Assembly: GCA_964426355.1 (NCBI GenBank) | Contig: CAYRRA010000080.1 | Location: 1-19,816 of the forward strand | DNA from: JAJFTV01 sp964426355 | Lineage (GTDB): Bacteria > Chloroflexota > Anaerolineae > Anaerolineales > Anaerolineaceae | Direction: 5' to 3' | Length of the DNA: 19,816 nucleotides | Shown: positions 6,970 to 14,091 of the stretch, piece after piece | Layout: each line of letters opens with the position of its first letter | How positions within the stretch are numbered: the stretch's first letter is position 1 | Notes under the pieces: model-generated | Told to the model about the DNA's origin: nothing | Database searches by the model: none | What the model saw: the letters and a program-made list of their open reading frames with translations, nothing else | Translations under genes and position numbers: made by a program

Positions 6970-7392
6970 ATGAGCGATTTTGAAACCATCCCTGCCAGCA
7001 GCTTACCGGTACCGCCGGAAGAACCCAAAAAAGAGGAAGAAGTGAAGCCTGTCGTCGAAGCGGTTGACTGGGATATGGAACCGCCCGCAGAAGAGCCAAA
7101 GTTTGCAGTGGAACCTGAGGAAAAAACGGTTCTGTCGTCCGGGCAACCAGAGGCAGTTGAAGCATTTAGCGCCGAACCCGAGGTTATTGCACCTCCAGCA
7201 GGTATGCCGCCCGCTCAAGAAGCGCTAAAGAAGGGCAATAAAAAGACCATCATCATCGTGGTCATCATTGCAGTTCTTCTGTTGTGCCTGTGCTGCATCG
7301 CCATCATTGTAGTGGGTGCTTTGAATTACGAGAGCATCTCCGATTTGTTCAGCATGTTCAACACGGCAAGAGCAGGTCTCCTGGCTGTTTGA
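6970..7392 (+). CDS. Acidic proline-rich single-span membrane protein, unrecognised
   Basis: A 140-residue protein I do not recognise. Residues 1-85 are rich in Pro, Glu and Val and look disordered. A basic patch (KKGNKK, about 87-92) precedes one strongly hydrophobic span, IIIVVIIAVLLLCLCCIAII, with Cys in its middle. A short tail (about 25 residues) follows. The charge pattern predicts the acidic part in the cytoplasm and the tail outside. The ATG at 6970 has GGAGG (6960-6964) 5 bases upstream; a GTG at 6958 would start inside that site. It is the last gene of the plus-strand group and ends 22 bases before the convergent DUF402 stop. Its low complexity makes homology searches unreliable. 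Confidence 0.65.
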   Translation: MSDFETIPASSLPVPPEEPKKEEEVKPVVEAVDWDMEPPAEEPKFAVEPEEKTVLSSGQPEAVEAFSAEPEVIAPPAGMPPAQEALKKGNKKTIIIVVIIAVLLLCLCCIAIIVVGALNYESISDLFSMFNTARAGLLAV

Positions 7393-7414
7393 GCTTCCTG
7401 GAAGAACCTCTTTT

Positions 7415-7897
7415 CTAATATTCATCTTTCCATTTTAGGACACTGAAGGATGGTTCCTGAATGAACAACTCTTGCAACTCTTTAAGGGTTGCAAGGGCTG
7501 TTTGTTTTGTTTCTTGCTCTAACCCAAGCGATTCAAATTCATCTTCATCGAGGATGTGTTGCCGACCATCCGGGAACACCAGCAAATCCAATGCCAGGTC
7601 ATGATACATGACCGAGTTTTCTGACAGAACCGCGGGGGTGGTGATGTTGCAATACCAGCCCTTTATTTGCCCACCGCGCTTGGGGTAAATTTCAAAGATG
7701 TTGTACCACCGGTCTGAGAAATAAATCTCGACAAAACGGTCTCCCTGCGCCAGGTAAAGACCGTTCAGGTTCATATCCGGGCGGTCAAAAAAGGCTTCCA
7801 GGATGACGCAACCGGCTGCACTATGTATAACCATTCCCTGATAACGCCATTGTTCAACCCCAAATGCGTTGCATTTAATCACGGAAATCATGGACAT
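7415..7897 (-). CDS. DUF402 putative phosphohydrolase (FomD/NtdP-like)
   Basis: A 160-residue protein. The core has the DUF402 pattern: FFDRPDMNLNG, then FVEIYFSDRWYNIFEI, then YHDLALDLLVFPDG and LDEDEFESLG, a set of conserved acidic and aromatic residues. Characterised relatives hydrolyse nucleotides with metal ions: NtdP acts on nucleoside di- and triphosphates, FomD on CMP-linked intermediates. The family is an even mix of known and unknown activities. It begins 12 bases after the importer ATPase stop, with AAAGGAA as ribosome-binding site, so it is the last gene of the TPP-riboswitch operon. A role in thiamine-phosphate or nucleotide handling is inferred from this position only. Confidence 0.78.
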   Translation of the reverse strand: MSMISVIKCNAFGVEQWRYQGMVIHSAAGCVILEAFFDRPDMNLNGLYLAQGDRFVEIYFSDRWYNIFEIYPKRGGQIKGWYCNITTPAVLSENSVMYHDLALDLLVFPDGRQHILDEDEFESLGLEQETKQTALATLKELQELFIQEPSFSVLKWKDEY

Positions 7898-7909
7898 GCA
7901 CGGTTCCTT

Positions 7910-8953
7910 TTATATGGGAATGCAGAAGAGCGATTCGGGTTTGAGATACATCGTAATCGCTTCGCCTGGCAAGAGAGCTTGCGGCAGATAAAACCGCAGC
8001 AGGCTGCCATCTTTGCTGGTGATATCCACGCGAAAATCATTCCCTTGGAAGACGGTATCTTTTACAATCCCCTCGATGGAGTTTGGATATTCCTGGCGTG
8101 GTTCAAGAGAAGCTTCAGCGGCGCGGATGAGCATCTGGACATGGGTGTCGATGGGTAAAGGAGAATCTGCCTCCTCAACCGAGAAAATACCCAAGGGGGT
8201 TTCTGCCTGATAAGGATTGAGTGATACCACTTTTCCTGCAACCAGGTTGTTCTGTCCCAGAAAGCGGGCAGCCCAAACCGAAGCCGGATAGCGGTATACC
8301 TGCTCTGGCGCACCGGATTGGATGATTTCCCCATCGTTCATTAATAGAATCCGGTTAGCGACCGTAAAGGCTTCGCTCTGGTCGTGGGTGACATAAATTG
8401 CCGGCGTACCCGTGGAGCGGAGAACCTCGCGCAGCCCGGCGGCTAACTGCTCGCTTAACGTATGGTCAAGCGCGCCAAGTGGTTCGTCCAGCATCAAAAG
8501 CTGTGGTTTGGGCGCCAGTGCGCGCGCCAAAGCCACGCGCTGCTGTTCTCCACCGGAAAGCTCCGTTACCCTGCGATTTGCCAGTGCTTCAAGATGAACT
8601 CTTTGAAGAAGCTCCCGTACCTGTGGTTCGATTTGGTCTTTGGTCTGTCCCTGCATTCGCAGACCAAATGCAACGTTTTGTGCCACGCTTCGATGAGGAA
8701 AGAGAGCGTAGTCCTGAAACATCAAGCCAAAGTTGCGTTGGTGAGCAGGGATTTCGCTCATGTCTTTTTCATTCCAGCGGATGGTACCCGTTTCAGGTGT
8801 TTCCAGCCCGGCGATGATGCGCAGCAGTGTGCTTTTCCCGCCCCCCGATGGACCTAACAGGCAGACCGTTTCAGCTGGGCGCACCTCAAAATTAACGCCC
8901 TGCAGCAGTGGTTTGTTTTCGTAGGTTTTCCAGATATTGACTACTTCCAGCAT
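7910..8953 (-). CDS. Thiamine ABC transporter ATP-binding protein
   Basis: A 347-residue ABC ATPase. Walker A GPSGGGKST (34-42), Q-loop Gln80 in LMFQD, signature LSGGEQQ (132-138), Walker B LLMLDEP (152-158), and switch His190 in VTHDQ. Residues from about 240 form a C-terminal TOBE-like regulatory domain, so the protein is closer in build to the FbpC/PotA type than to the shorter proteobacterial ThiQ. It should power thiamine uptake through the fused permease encoded just upstream. The ATG at 8953 is preceded by AGGAACA and lies 14 bases after the permease stop; an upstream in-frame start would overlap the permease gene. Substrate assignment rests on the operon and riboswitch. Confidence 0.85.
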   Translation of the reverse strand: MLEVVNIWKTYENKPLLQGVNFEVRPAETVCLLGPSGGGKSTLLRIIAGLETPETGTIRWNEKDMSEIPAHQRNFGLMFQDYALFPHRSVAQNVAFGLRMQGQTKDQIEPQVRELLQRVHLEALANRRVTELSGGEQQRVALARALAPKPQLLMLDEPLGALDHTLSEQLAAGLREVLRSTGTPAIYVTHDQSEAFTVANRILLMNDGEIIQSGAPEQVYRYPASVWAARFLGQNNLVAGKVVSLNPYQAETPLGIFSVEEADSPLPIDTHVQMLIRAAEASLEPRQEYPNSIEGIVKDTVFQGNDFRVDITSKDGSLLRFYLPQALLPGEAITMYLKPESLFCIPI

Positions 8954-8967
8954 GAGGTGTTCCTGTT

Positions 8968-10686
8968 CTATAAAAATTTCTGCCCGGGTTTTTGCAGTAA
9001 TTCTAAAGCCGCAATACTGATGCCGCAAGTGGCGAGCAGCAGTGTTGCCATCGCCATAGCCTGACCGTAGTTTAATGCACCAGGCTGGGAGAGGAAGCGG
9101 TAAATTGCGACCGGCATCGTGGGATATTCGGGGCGGGCAAGGAATGTCGTGGCGCCAAATTCGCCCAGTGAGATGGTAAAAGCGAAAATCGCCGCGACCA
9201 AAGCAGCGCGCAGGATGATCGGTAAATCCACCTCACGCCAGACTCGCCAGGGTGAAGCCCCTTGTATAGCTGCTGCCTGTCGCAGCGAAGGAGGGATGGC
9301 GAGAATCGCGGGCTGCATGCTCCTGACCACAAACGGCAGCGCGACCAGTGAATGTGCCAGCGGGATGAGGACAGGGTAGATGCGGGTATCGATGGGCAAG
9401 CGGTTGAAAAAGATGATGTATCCAAGCCCCAGAGTGACAGCCGATGTGCCCAACGGCAGCATCAAAAGAAGGTCGAGCACACTCGAACCTTTGTTCCTTC
9501 TGTTCAATGCATAGACCGCCAGCGTACCCAGAAAGACCGAGATGAGCATGGTTGAGGTCGCGTAGAGAAGAGAATTGCGGATGGCAGTAATTGGAGGGAC
9601 ATAAAAAATCGAGCCGCGGCGGTTGGTGAACAGTTCCTGGTAATACGTCAATGTCCAACCGGTTTGCACCTCACCGCGCTCGCCGCGGTTTGCCTCCAAT
9701 TTGTTGAAGGATCGCAGGGTCAATGCTGAAAGAGGCAACACAATCAACAGCACCAGGCAGAACACGGTGATCCCCAGGAAGAGACGCTGCCGGCAGCCGC
9801 GTGGGGATTGAGTGCCTTCCCCGTACAGGCGGGGTGTAAGCTGCGTCGTGGTTTTGCGTGTCAGCCGCAAGTAGAAGATCGACACCAAAAGTGTGCACCC
9901 GAGTTGGATGAGTGAGAGCAACCCGGCAAGCGGCAGGTTCAGCATGTGCAATGCCTGTTTGTAAATCTCCACTTCTAATGTTGCCAAACCTGCTCCACCG
10001 AGCATCAGGATGACACCAAAGCTGGTGAAATTGAACAGGAAAACAAGCAATACAGCAGCCAGGATGGGAACCCGCAACAACGGCAATGTGACTTCTTTCA
10101 TGACCTGGAACGGGGATGCGCCCAACACCCTGGCTGCATTTTCGAGACGGACTTCCATTTGCTCAATCGCGCTTCCCACTACGCGGATGATGATGGTGAT
10201 ATTGTAAAAGAGATGTGCAAGGAGGATGGCAGAAAAGGTATTCAAGATCTGGATGGGCGGTGTATCCAGTTTAAAAAGCCCCATCAGTCCGCTGTTCAGC
10301 CAGCCGTTGGGACCGAGAAGCGCATTGAAGCCCGCCGCGACCACTACGGTGGGCAGGATGAATGGCAGGGTGGTTAGTACTCGCAGGATGAATTTGCCCC
10401 TGAAGCGAAAACGTGAAAGCGCAAAAGCAGCCGGAAGCCCCAGAATCAGCGTAAGTAAGGTAGAAATGGTCGCCTGCCAGATGGTGAAAGATAAAGGCTG
10501 CCAGATAGTTTGCAGGTTGATACGGTTCAATCCCTCGGAAAATGTGTTTTTGGCGGCTGTACGTATGATTTCTGCCAATGGCAGCAAAAAGAAGATCAGC
10601 AGGAATACACCCGGAACCAGCCAAAGCAAGAAGCTGGCGTTCAATCCGCGTTTCTGAGGGGGATTATCTTTCACCGATGAGCTCAT
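8968..10686 (-). CDS. thiP: Thiamine ABC transporter permease (fused two-domain, ThiP-like)
   Basis: A 572-residue inner-membrane protein with about 12 spans in two homologous halves. Each half has the cytoplasmic EAA-type loop that contacts the ATPase: ENAARVLGASPFQVMKEV followed by LPLLR in the first, and QAAAIQGASPWRVWREVDLP in the second. The fused arrangement is usual for ThiP and the iron permease FbpB, so fold alone does not give the substrate. Neighbouring thiamine pyrophosphokinase and the TPP riboswitch do. It starts 3 bases after the binding-protein stop; only a weak Shine-Dalgarno (GGTAAG) is seen, so translational coupling is likely. Confidence 0.87.
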   Translation of the reverse strand: MSSSVKDNPPQKRGLNASFLLWLVPGVFLLIFFLLPLAEIIRTAAKNTFSEGLNRINLQTIWQPLSFTIWQATISTLLTLILGLPAAFALSRFRFRGKFILRVLTTLPFILPTVVVAAGFNALLGPNGWLNSGLMGLFKLDTPPIQILNTFSAILLAHLFYNITIIIRVVGSAIEQMEVRLENAARVLGASPFQVMKEVTLPLLRVPILAAVLLVFLFNFTSFGVILMLGGAGLATLEVEIYKQALHMLNLPLAGLLSLIQLGCTLLVSIFYLRLTRKTTTQLTPRLYGEGTQSPRGCRQRLFLGITVFCLVLLIVLPLSALTLRSFNKLEANRGERGEVQTGWTLTYYQELFTNRRGSIFYVPPITAIRNSLLYATSTMLISVFLGTLAVYALNRRNKGSSVLDLLLMLPLGTSAVTLGLGYIIFFNRLPIDTRIYPVLIPLAHSLVALPFVVRSMQPAILAIPPSLRQAAAIQGASPWRVWREVDLPIILRAALVAAIFAFTISLGEFGATTFLARPEYPTMPVAIYRFLSQPGALNYGQAMAMATLLLATCGISIAALELLQKPGQKFL

Positions 10687-10689
10687 TTC

Positions 10690-11775
10690 TTACCGCAGGA
10701 CAGCTTGATCCCAAGCTTGAATCCATTCTTCGCGTTTCTCGGCGATTTGTCCTGGCTCCATATATGCCGGCTGCTCTGGAATTTCAATGTTATCCAGGAA
10801 TACTTGTGAGAGCTTAGCATTTTGGTTTACAGGGAAGACAAACATCTGTTCTGGCATATCTTCCTGGAAAGCGACATCCAACATGAAATCAATAAACTTT
10901 TCTGCGAGCTCGCGTTGTTTTGTGCCTTTCAAAATACCAACAAATTCAATCTGTCGGAAGCATGTCTCTTCGCCGATGATGGAGCCAGTTGGCGCTTCTT
11001 CCAGCTCGGTTTCCGCATAAATCACCTCAACTGCCGGGCTGCTTCCGTAAGAAACCACCATTGGCTGTGGACCGTTGCCCGATGAAGCGCTGAAGTTTGT
11101 GTAGTATGCAGTTTCCCAGTCGTTTACCACCACCACGCCGTTTTCGCGCAGGCTTTGCCAGAATTCCAGGTACCCAGGGTCGCCAAAGTGTTCAATGGTC
11201 GCCAGTAAAAACGCCAGACCGGTAGAGGAGATCGCCGGGTTCTCAACCGCTAGCAGCCCCTCGTATTCTGGCAGGAGCAGGTCTTCAAGGCTGTCCGGCA
11301 CGCGGATGCCCTTCTCGGCGAAATAGGCTTTGTCATAATTGATACACACGTCGCCGTAATCGACAGGTAGGGCGCGGTTCTCTGCATCCAGTTTATATTC
11401 CTGGGGAATTTGTGCCAATAGCGGTGAATCATAACGCTCAAAAATCCCTTCGTCTAAGGCTCTTGTCAGAAAGGTGTTATCGACCCCGTAGAATACGTCT
11501 GCGAGCGGGTTTTCTTTGGACAGGACTGCCCGGTTGAGCGCTGAACCCGTATCGCCGCTTTTCAGGAAGACCAGCTCAACATTGTTTTCCTGCTCAAAAG
11601 CCTGGATCACCGCTTCGCTGGCAGCGAAGGAGTCATGCGTCATGATGGTGAGAGTTTTCTTTTCAGCTTCTGCTTCCTGCTGGTTTTCCGCTGTGCCGGA
11701 GGTTGGTTGGCAAGCGGACAGTAAAAAAACGAAAATCAGGAAGGTTGATAAGTAGATGGTGATCTTATTTTTCAT
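10690..11775 (-). CDS. thiB: Thiamine-binding lipoprotein of ABC importer (ThiB/TbpA-like)
   Basis: A 361-residue protein. MKNKITIYLSTFLIFVFLLSAC is a lipoprotein signal with lipobox LSAC (Cys22), followed by a Glu/Gln-rich linker. The mature part starts LTIMTHDSFAASEAV and continues with DVFYGVDNTFLTRALDEG, DYGDVCINYDK and VVSYGSSPAVE. This order and spacing match the thiamine/iron periplasmic-binding-protein class exemplified by E. coli TbpA. Being lipid-anchored suits a cell without a soluble periplasm. The ATG at 11775 gives a proper signal peptide and has AAAGGG upstream; an in-frame start at 11868 would overlap the kinase gene and bury the signal. It begins 46 bases after the kinase stop. 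Confidence 0.88.
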   Translation of the reverse strand: MKNKITIYLSTFLIFVFLLSACQPTSGTAENQQEAEAEKKTLTIMTHDSFAASEAVIQAFEQENNVELVFLKSGDTGSALNRAVLSKENPLADVFYGVDNTFLTRALDEGIFERYDSPLLAQIPQEYKLDAENRALPVDYGDVCINYDKAYFAEKGIRVPDSLEDLLLPEYEGLLAVENPAISSTGLAFLLATIEHFGDPGYLEFWQSLRENGVVVVNDWETAYYTNFSASSGNGPQPMVVSYGSSPAVEVIYAETELEEAPTGSIIGEETCFRQIEFVGILKGTKQRELAEKFIDFMLDVAFQEDMPEQMFVFPVNQNAKLSQVFLDNIEIPEQPAYMEPGQIAEKREEWIQAWDQAVLR

Positions 11776-11821
11776 TTTTAACCCTTTTAAATGTATGAAT
11801 GATTTTTCAGTCCCTGACCGG

Positions 11822-12475
11822 TCAATCGACTTTGCGGCGGTGGATGCAGAGCAGCGTACCTTCCGCATGGCTTACCTTTGCCTGCTGCGAAAGCATCACG
11901 TTGCTGATGCCGCGGGTCTGGTCTGGGTAGAGCGTTTCACCTTTCAACGGATATTTCAATGCTTCTGTGGTTACCTGTTTTGCAGGGATGCCAAGGGGGA
12001 TTAGCGAAAGTGTCTCACCGGGGCGTCCGTGGATGGTGGACTCTTGCTGAACCAGAAAGACCTCTTCCTGTCCGTCTTCCAGGCGGATATCGCAGATTGC
12101 GTACTCGGGTCGGGTCAGCAGGAACAAGTTGCCCAATGTCTGGTCTAACCTGCCGCCCAGAGCGGCGATGACACGAATGGCTGTGTACCCGCGTTGAAGC
12201 ACTGCTGCAAAAGCCAGTTCGAGATCGGTTTCGTTTTTTTCGGTGGGGAAACGTGCAATCTCACAGCCAGAAGCCTGGATGATTTGCAAATCATCGTTGT
12301 CGAGCGAATCGAAGTCGCCAATCAACAGGTTGGGGAAACGTCCCAGTGGTTTCAGGTACCGCCAGCCTCCATCAACTGCCACCAGGAAATCGTCTTCCTT
12401 TAGAAACTCGTTCAGCCAATTCGTGCTGGCAAGTTCGCCGTTGACAAAAAGGACTGCGCGCTTAGTTTGCTGCAT
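11822..12475 (-). CDS. thiN: Thiamine pyrophosphokinase
   Basis: A 217-residue cytosolic enzyme that transfers pyrophosphate from ATP to thiamine, giving TPP. Family motifs are all present: VDGG (34-37), GDFDS (53-57), the acidic TDLE (83-86) and GGRLDQTLGN (107-116), which shape the Mg-ATP and thiamine sites. The C-terminal beta domain ends with GISNVML and GTLLCIH motifs of the thiamine-binding part. It is the first gene after a TPP riboswitch and leads the importer genes, so the operon couples uptake to pyrophosphorylation. Its GGAGGG ribosome-binding site (12484-12489) lies inside the riboswitch terminator stem, 8 bases from the ATG. Confidence 0.95.
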   Translation of the reverse strand: MQQTKRAVLFVNGELASTNWLNEFLKEDDFLVAVDGGWRYLKPLGRFPNLLIGDFDSLDNDDLQIIQASGCEIARFPTEKNETDLELAFAAVLQRGYTAIRVIAALGGRLDQTLGNLFLLTRPEYAICDIRLEDGQEEVFLVQQESTIHGRPGETLSLIPLGIPAKQVTTEALKYPLKGETLYPDQTRGISNVMLSQQAKVSHAEGTLLCIHRRKVD

Positions 12476-12503
12476 AAAAAACGCCCTCCACCGGGAAGGG
12501 CGT
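12476..12503 (-). terminator. Riboswitch expression platform: intrinsic terminator before thiN
   Basis: On the minus strand ACGCCCTTC (12495-12503) pairs with GGAGGGCGT (12481-12489) around a CCGGT loop, a 9-bp stem with one G-T pair. It is followed directly by a T-run that ends at the thiN ATG. The 3' arm contains the GGAGGG Shine-Dalgarno of thiN. TPP binding should favour this stem and stop the operon. Confidence 0.85.
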
Positions 12504-12518
12504 CAGAAAAGCATTTTT

Positions 12519-12605
12519 CGATCCCTCCGCCGGCATTATCCGGATCAGGTGATGCGGGTCGAGGATTTTCATCCTCCTCTCAGCCTGGTAAACAGGCTCC
12601 CCGTC
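12519..12605 (-). ncRNA. TPP riboswitch aptamer (THI element)
   Basis: Read on the minus strand, the region has every conserved THI-box block in order: GGGGAGCC, the hairpin AGCCTG/CAGGCT, CTGAGAG (12577-12583), an optional GAGGAT-GAAA-ATCCTC stem, GACCC, ACCTGATC (12543-12550), the CCGG-ATAATG-CCGG stem carrying GGATAATGCC (12532-12541), and GCGGAGGGAT at the 3' end. The aptamer binds thiamine pyrophosphate. Its last segment GGAGGG (12523-12528) can pair with CCCTTCC (12494-12500) of the terminator's 5' arm, which provides the antiterminator in the ligand-free state. It controls thiN and the importer downstream. Confidence 0.95.
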
Positions 12606-12620
12606 TTTTTTGTTATTTTT

Positions 12621-12649
12621 AGTATATGAGAAAGAAGCGGAACTGTCAA
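12621..12649 (-). promoter_or_regulatory. Promoter of the thiamine operon
   Basis: A perfect TTGACA (12644-12649), a 17-base spacer and TATACT (12621-12626, one mismatch). The start site should be near 12614, just before the aptamer, giving a leader of about 139 bases. Confidence 0.8.
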
Positions 12650-12906
12650 TGATGGTTCAAGCAATGCTCGCCATTTTAGCGAGGGTGTGGCAACGGATGA
12701 AAAACAAAAAATGGAAGACGATAGGTGATTTGGTTGAAAAAGAATAAAAAATGTGACCGCTTCGGAAAGGGAGAAAAATGTAACAGGATCCATACTTGCA
12801 AAATCCTTATTTACTTGTAAAATCCTTGTTATTATTGTTGAGAAATAGTGGATATTGAAATAGATACATCATTGATCAGTTTTGTTTACAGGAAGGTTTT
12901 TTTATC
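12650..12906. other. Divergent intergenic region thiN leader / GGR gene
   Basis: About 260 AT-rich bases between the thiamine promoter and the next plus-strand gene. Apart from the 19-base tandem repeat listed separately, I see no ORF with a ribosome-binding site and no strong hairpin. Confidence 0.5.
12793..12830 (+). repeat. Two adjoining 19-base repeats forming a possible promoter
   Basis: TACTTGCAAAATCCTTATT (12793-12811) is followed at once by TACTTGTAAAATCCTTGTT (12812-12830); 17 of 19 positions agree. TTGCAA of the first copy (12796-12801) and TAAAAT of the second (12818-12823) are 16 bases apart and could serve as -35 and -10 for the GGR gene. The second copy also holds the dyad TTTAC-TT-GTAAA (12810-12821). 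TACTTGTAAAA recurs at 17910-17920, before the other GGR gene. Confidence 0.4.
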
Positions 12907-14091
12907 ATGATTCGTTCGGATGTCATTGTTGTGGGTGGTGGACCCGCTGGTTCGGTTGCGGCACATCGGCTAGCGAAGGAAGGCGTGAAAGTAACCTTGC
13001 TTGACCGGACAACTTTCCCACGCGATAAATCCTGCGGTGATGGCGTTGGCGCACGCGGTCTTGCTGTGTTGGAGCGCAGCGGATTAGGAGAATGGTCAAA
13101 ACAATTCCTTGCGCCGGAAGTGCTGCGAATGTCACCACCGGACGGGCGGATATTGGAAGTCAAACCACCCGCTGATAATGGTTATTGTTTTGGGCGAACC
13201 ATGAAACGCATCGAGATGGATAGTATGCTGATCCAAACAGCGGTAAAAGACGGTGCTCAACTATTTGAAAACACCAGGGTAGAACATGTAGATTGTAATG
13301 CGGATGATGTTTTGGTCTCGTCGAATGGTACAAAATTCTCTGCTGAAGTGCTTATCCTGGCAGATGGAAGCCACGCACCTGTCACACGTCGGTTGGGCTT
13401 GGTCAAACGTGCCCCAGACCTGTATGCCATCCGGCAGTATTACCACGGCGATGCGGATACCTCAAAGGTCATCGAATTTCATTTTCAGAAATGGCTTGTG
13501 CCGGGATACACCTGGATTTTTCCGATGAACGATGGGTATGCAAACGTGGGGACGGGAACATTCTCCTATCGGTTGAAAGACAAAGATGTAGACTTACGGT
13601 CTTTTTTGGAGCGTTTCCTGGCTGAACAGCGCACTGCATGTAAACGATTAGCACAGGCTAAACCCGACGGGGGGATAAAAGGGCATCCGCTCCGCAGTGA
13701 TTTAGGGCGAGAAAGAACCCATGCCCATCGCGTGATGGTGGCAGGCGATGCAGCAGGGTTGGTCAATCCGCTTTCTGGAGAAGGAATCAGTTCAGGAATG
13801 GAAAGCGGAGAACTGGCTGCGCGCCATGCCGTGGAGGCATTACGGGTGGGCGATTTCTCGGTAGCCCGATTGTCGGGGTATACGCGAGAACTGCTGCGGA
13901 TGTTTGCCCCCGATTGGCGTGCAGCCCGACTGTTTCGCCAGGTCTTGAAAATGCCTCAACTTCTCAACCATATTTTTCGCAGGATGGAGAGAGAACCACA
14001 ACGTGCCTTGTTGTTCGGATATTTGCTCTTGAACCACATGCCTCAACGCGAGTTATTGAACCCAAAGGTTTTGTTGCGGCTGCTAGGCTGA
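12907..14091 (+). CDS. Geranylgeranyl-reductase-family FAD oxidoreductase (copy 1)
   Basis: A 394-residue flavoprotein of the p-hydroxybenzoate-hydroxylase fold. N-terminal dinucleotide motif VVGGGPAGSVAA (8-19), the family's PRDKSCGDGV around Cys43, and the second FAD motif VMVAGDAAGLVNPLSGEGIS in the last third. Relatives such as ChlP, BchP and archaeal GGR saturate double bonds of prenyl chains (on chlorophylls, quinones or lipids) using NADPH or reduced ferredoxin. The substrate here is unknown; menaquinone side chains, polyprenyl carriers or carotenoids are possible. AGGAAGG lies 10 bases before the ATG. Its last 9 bases overlap the end of the convergent ferredoxin-CrtI gene. Confidence 0.85.
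   Translation: MIRSDVIVVGGGPAGSVAAHRLAKEGVKVTLLDRTTFPRDKSCGDGVGARGLAVLERSGLGEWSKQFLAPEVLRMSPPDGRILEVKPPADNGYCFGRTMKRIEMDSMLIQTAVKDGAQLFENTRVEHVDCNADDVLVSSNGTKFSAEVLILADGSHAPVTRRLGLVKRAPDLYAIRQYYHGDADTSKVIEFHFQKWLVPGYTWIFPMNDGYANVGTGTFSYRLKDKDVDLRSFLERFLAEQRTACKRLAQAKPDGGIKGHPLRSDLGRERTHAHRVMVAGDAAGLVNPLSGEGISSGMESGELAARHAVEALRVGDFSVARLSGYTRELLRMFAPDWRAARLFRQVLKMPQLLNHIFRRMEREPQRALLFGYLLLNHMPQRELLNPKVLLRLLG

Noticed and set aside
7393..7414. Terminator between the acidic membrane protein and the convergent DUF402 gene
   Set aside because: Only CTTC/GAAG arms with a tiny loop are present in the 22-base gap, too weak to call.
8398..8857. Long plus-strand open frames opposite the ATPase gene (and similar ones opposite asnB, thiP and the ferredoxin-CrtI gene)
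   Set aside because: They lie wholly antisense to genes with clear family motifs, have no ribosome-binding sites and their translations show no recognisable domain or sensible composition.
11815..11824. Perfect palindrome TGACCGGTCA at the thiN stop codon
   Set aside because: Ten bases is short, has no loop or T-run, and includes coding bases; probably chance.
12876..13163. Minus-strand open frame opposite the start of GGR copy 1
   Set aside because: Antisense shadow of the conserved FAD-binding region; no Shine-Dalgarno and low-complexity translation.
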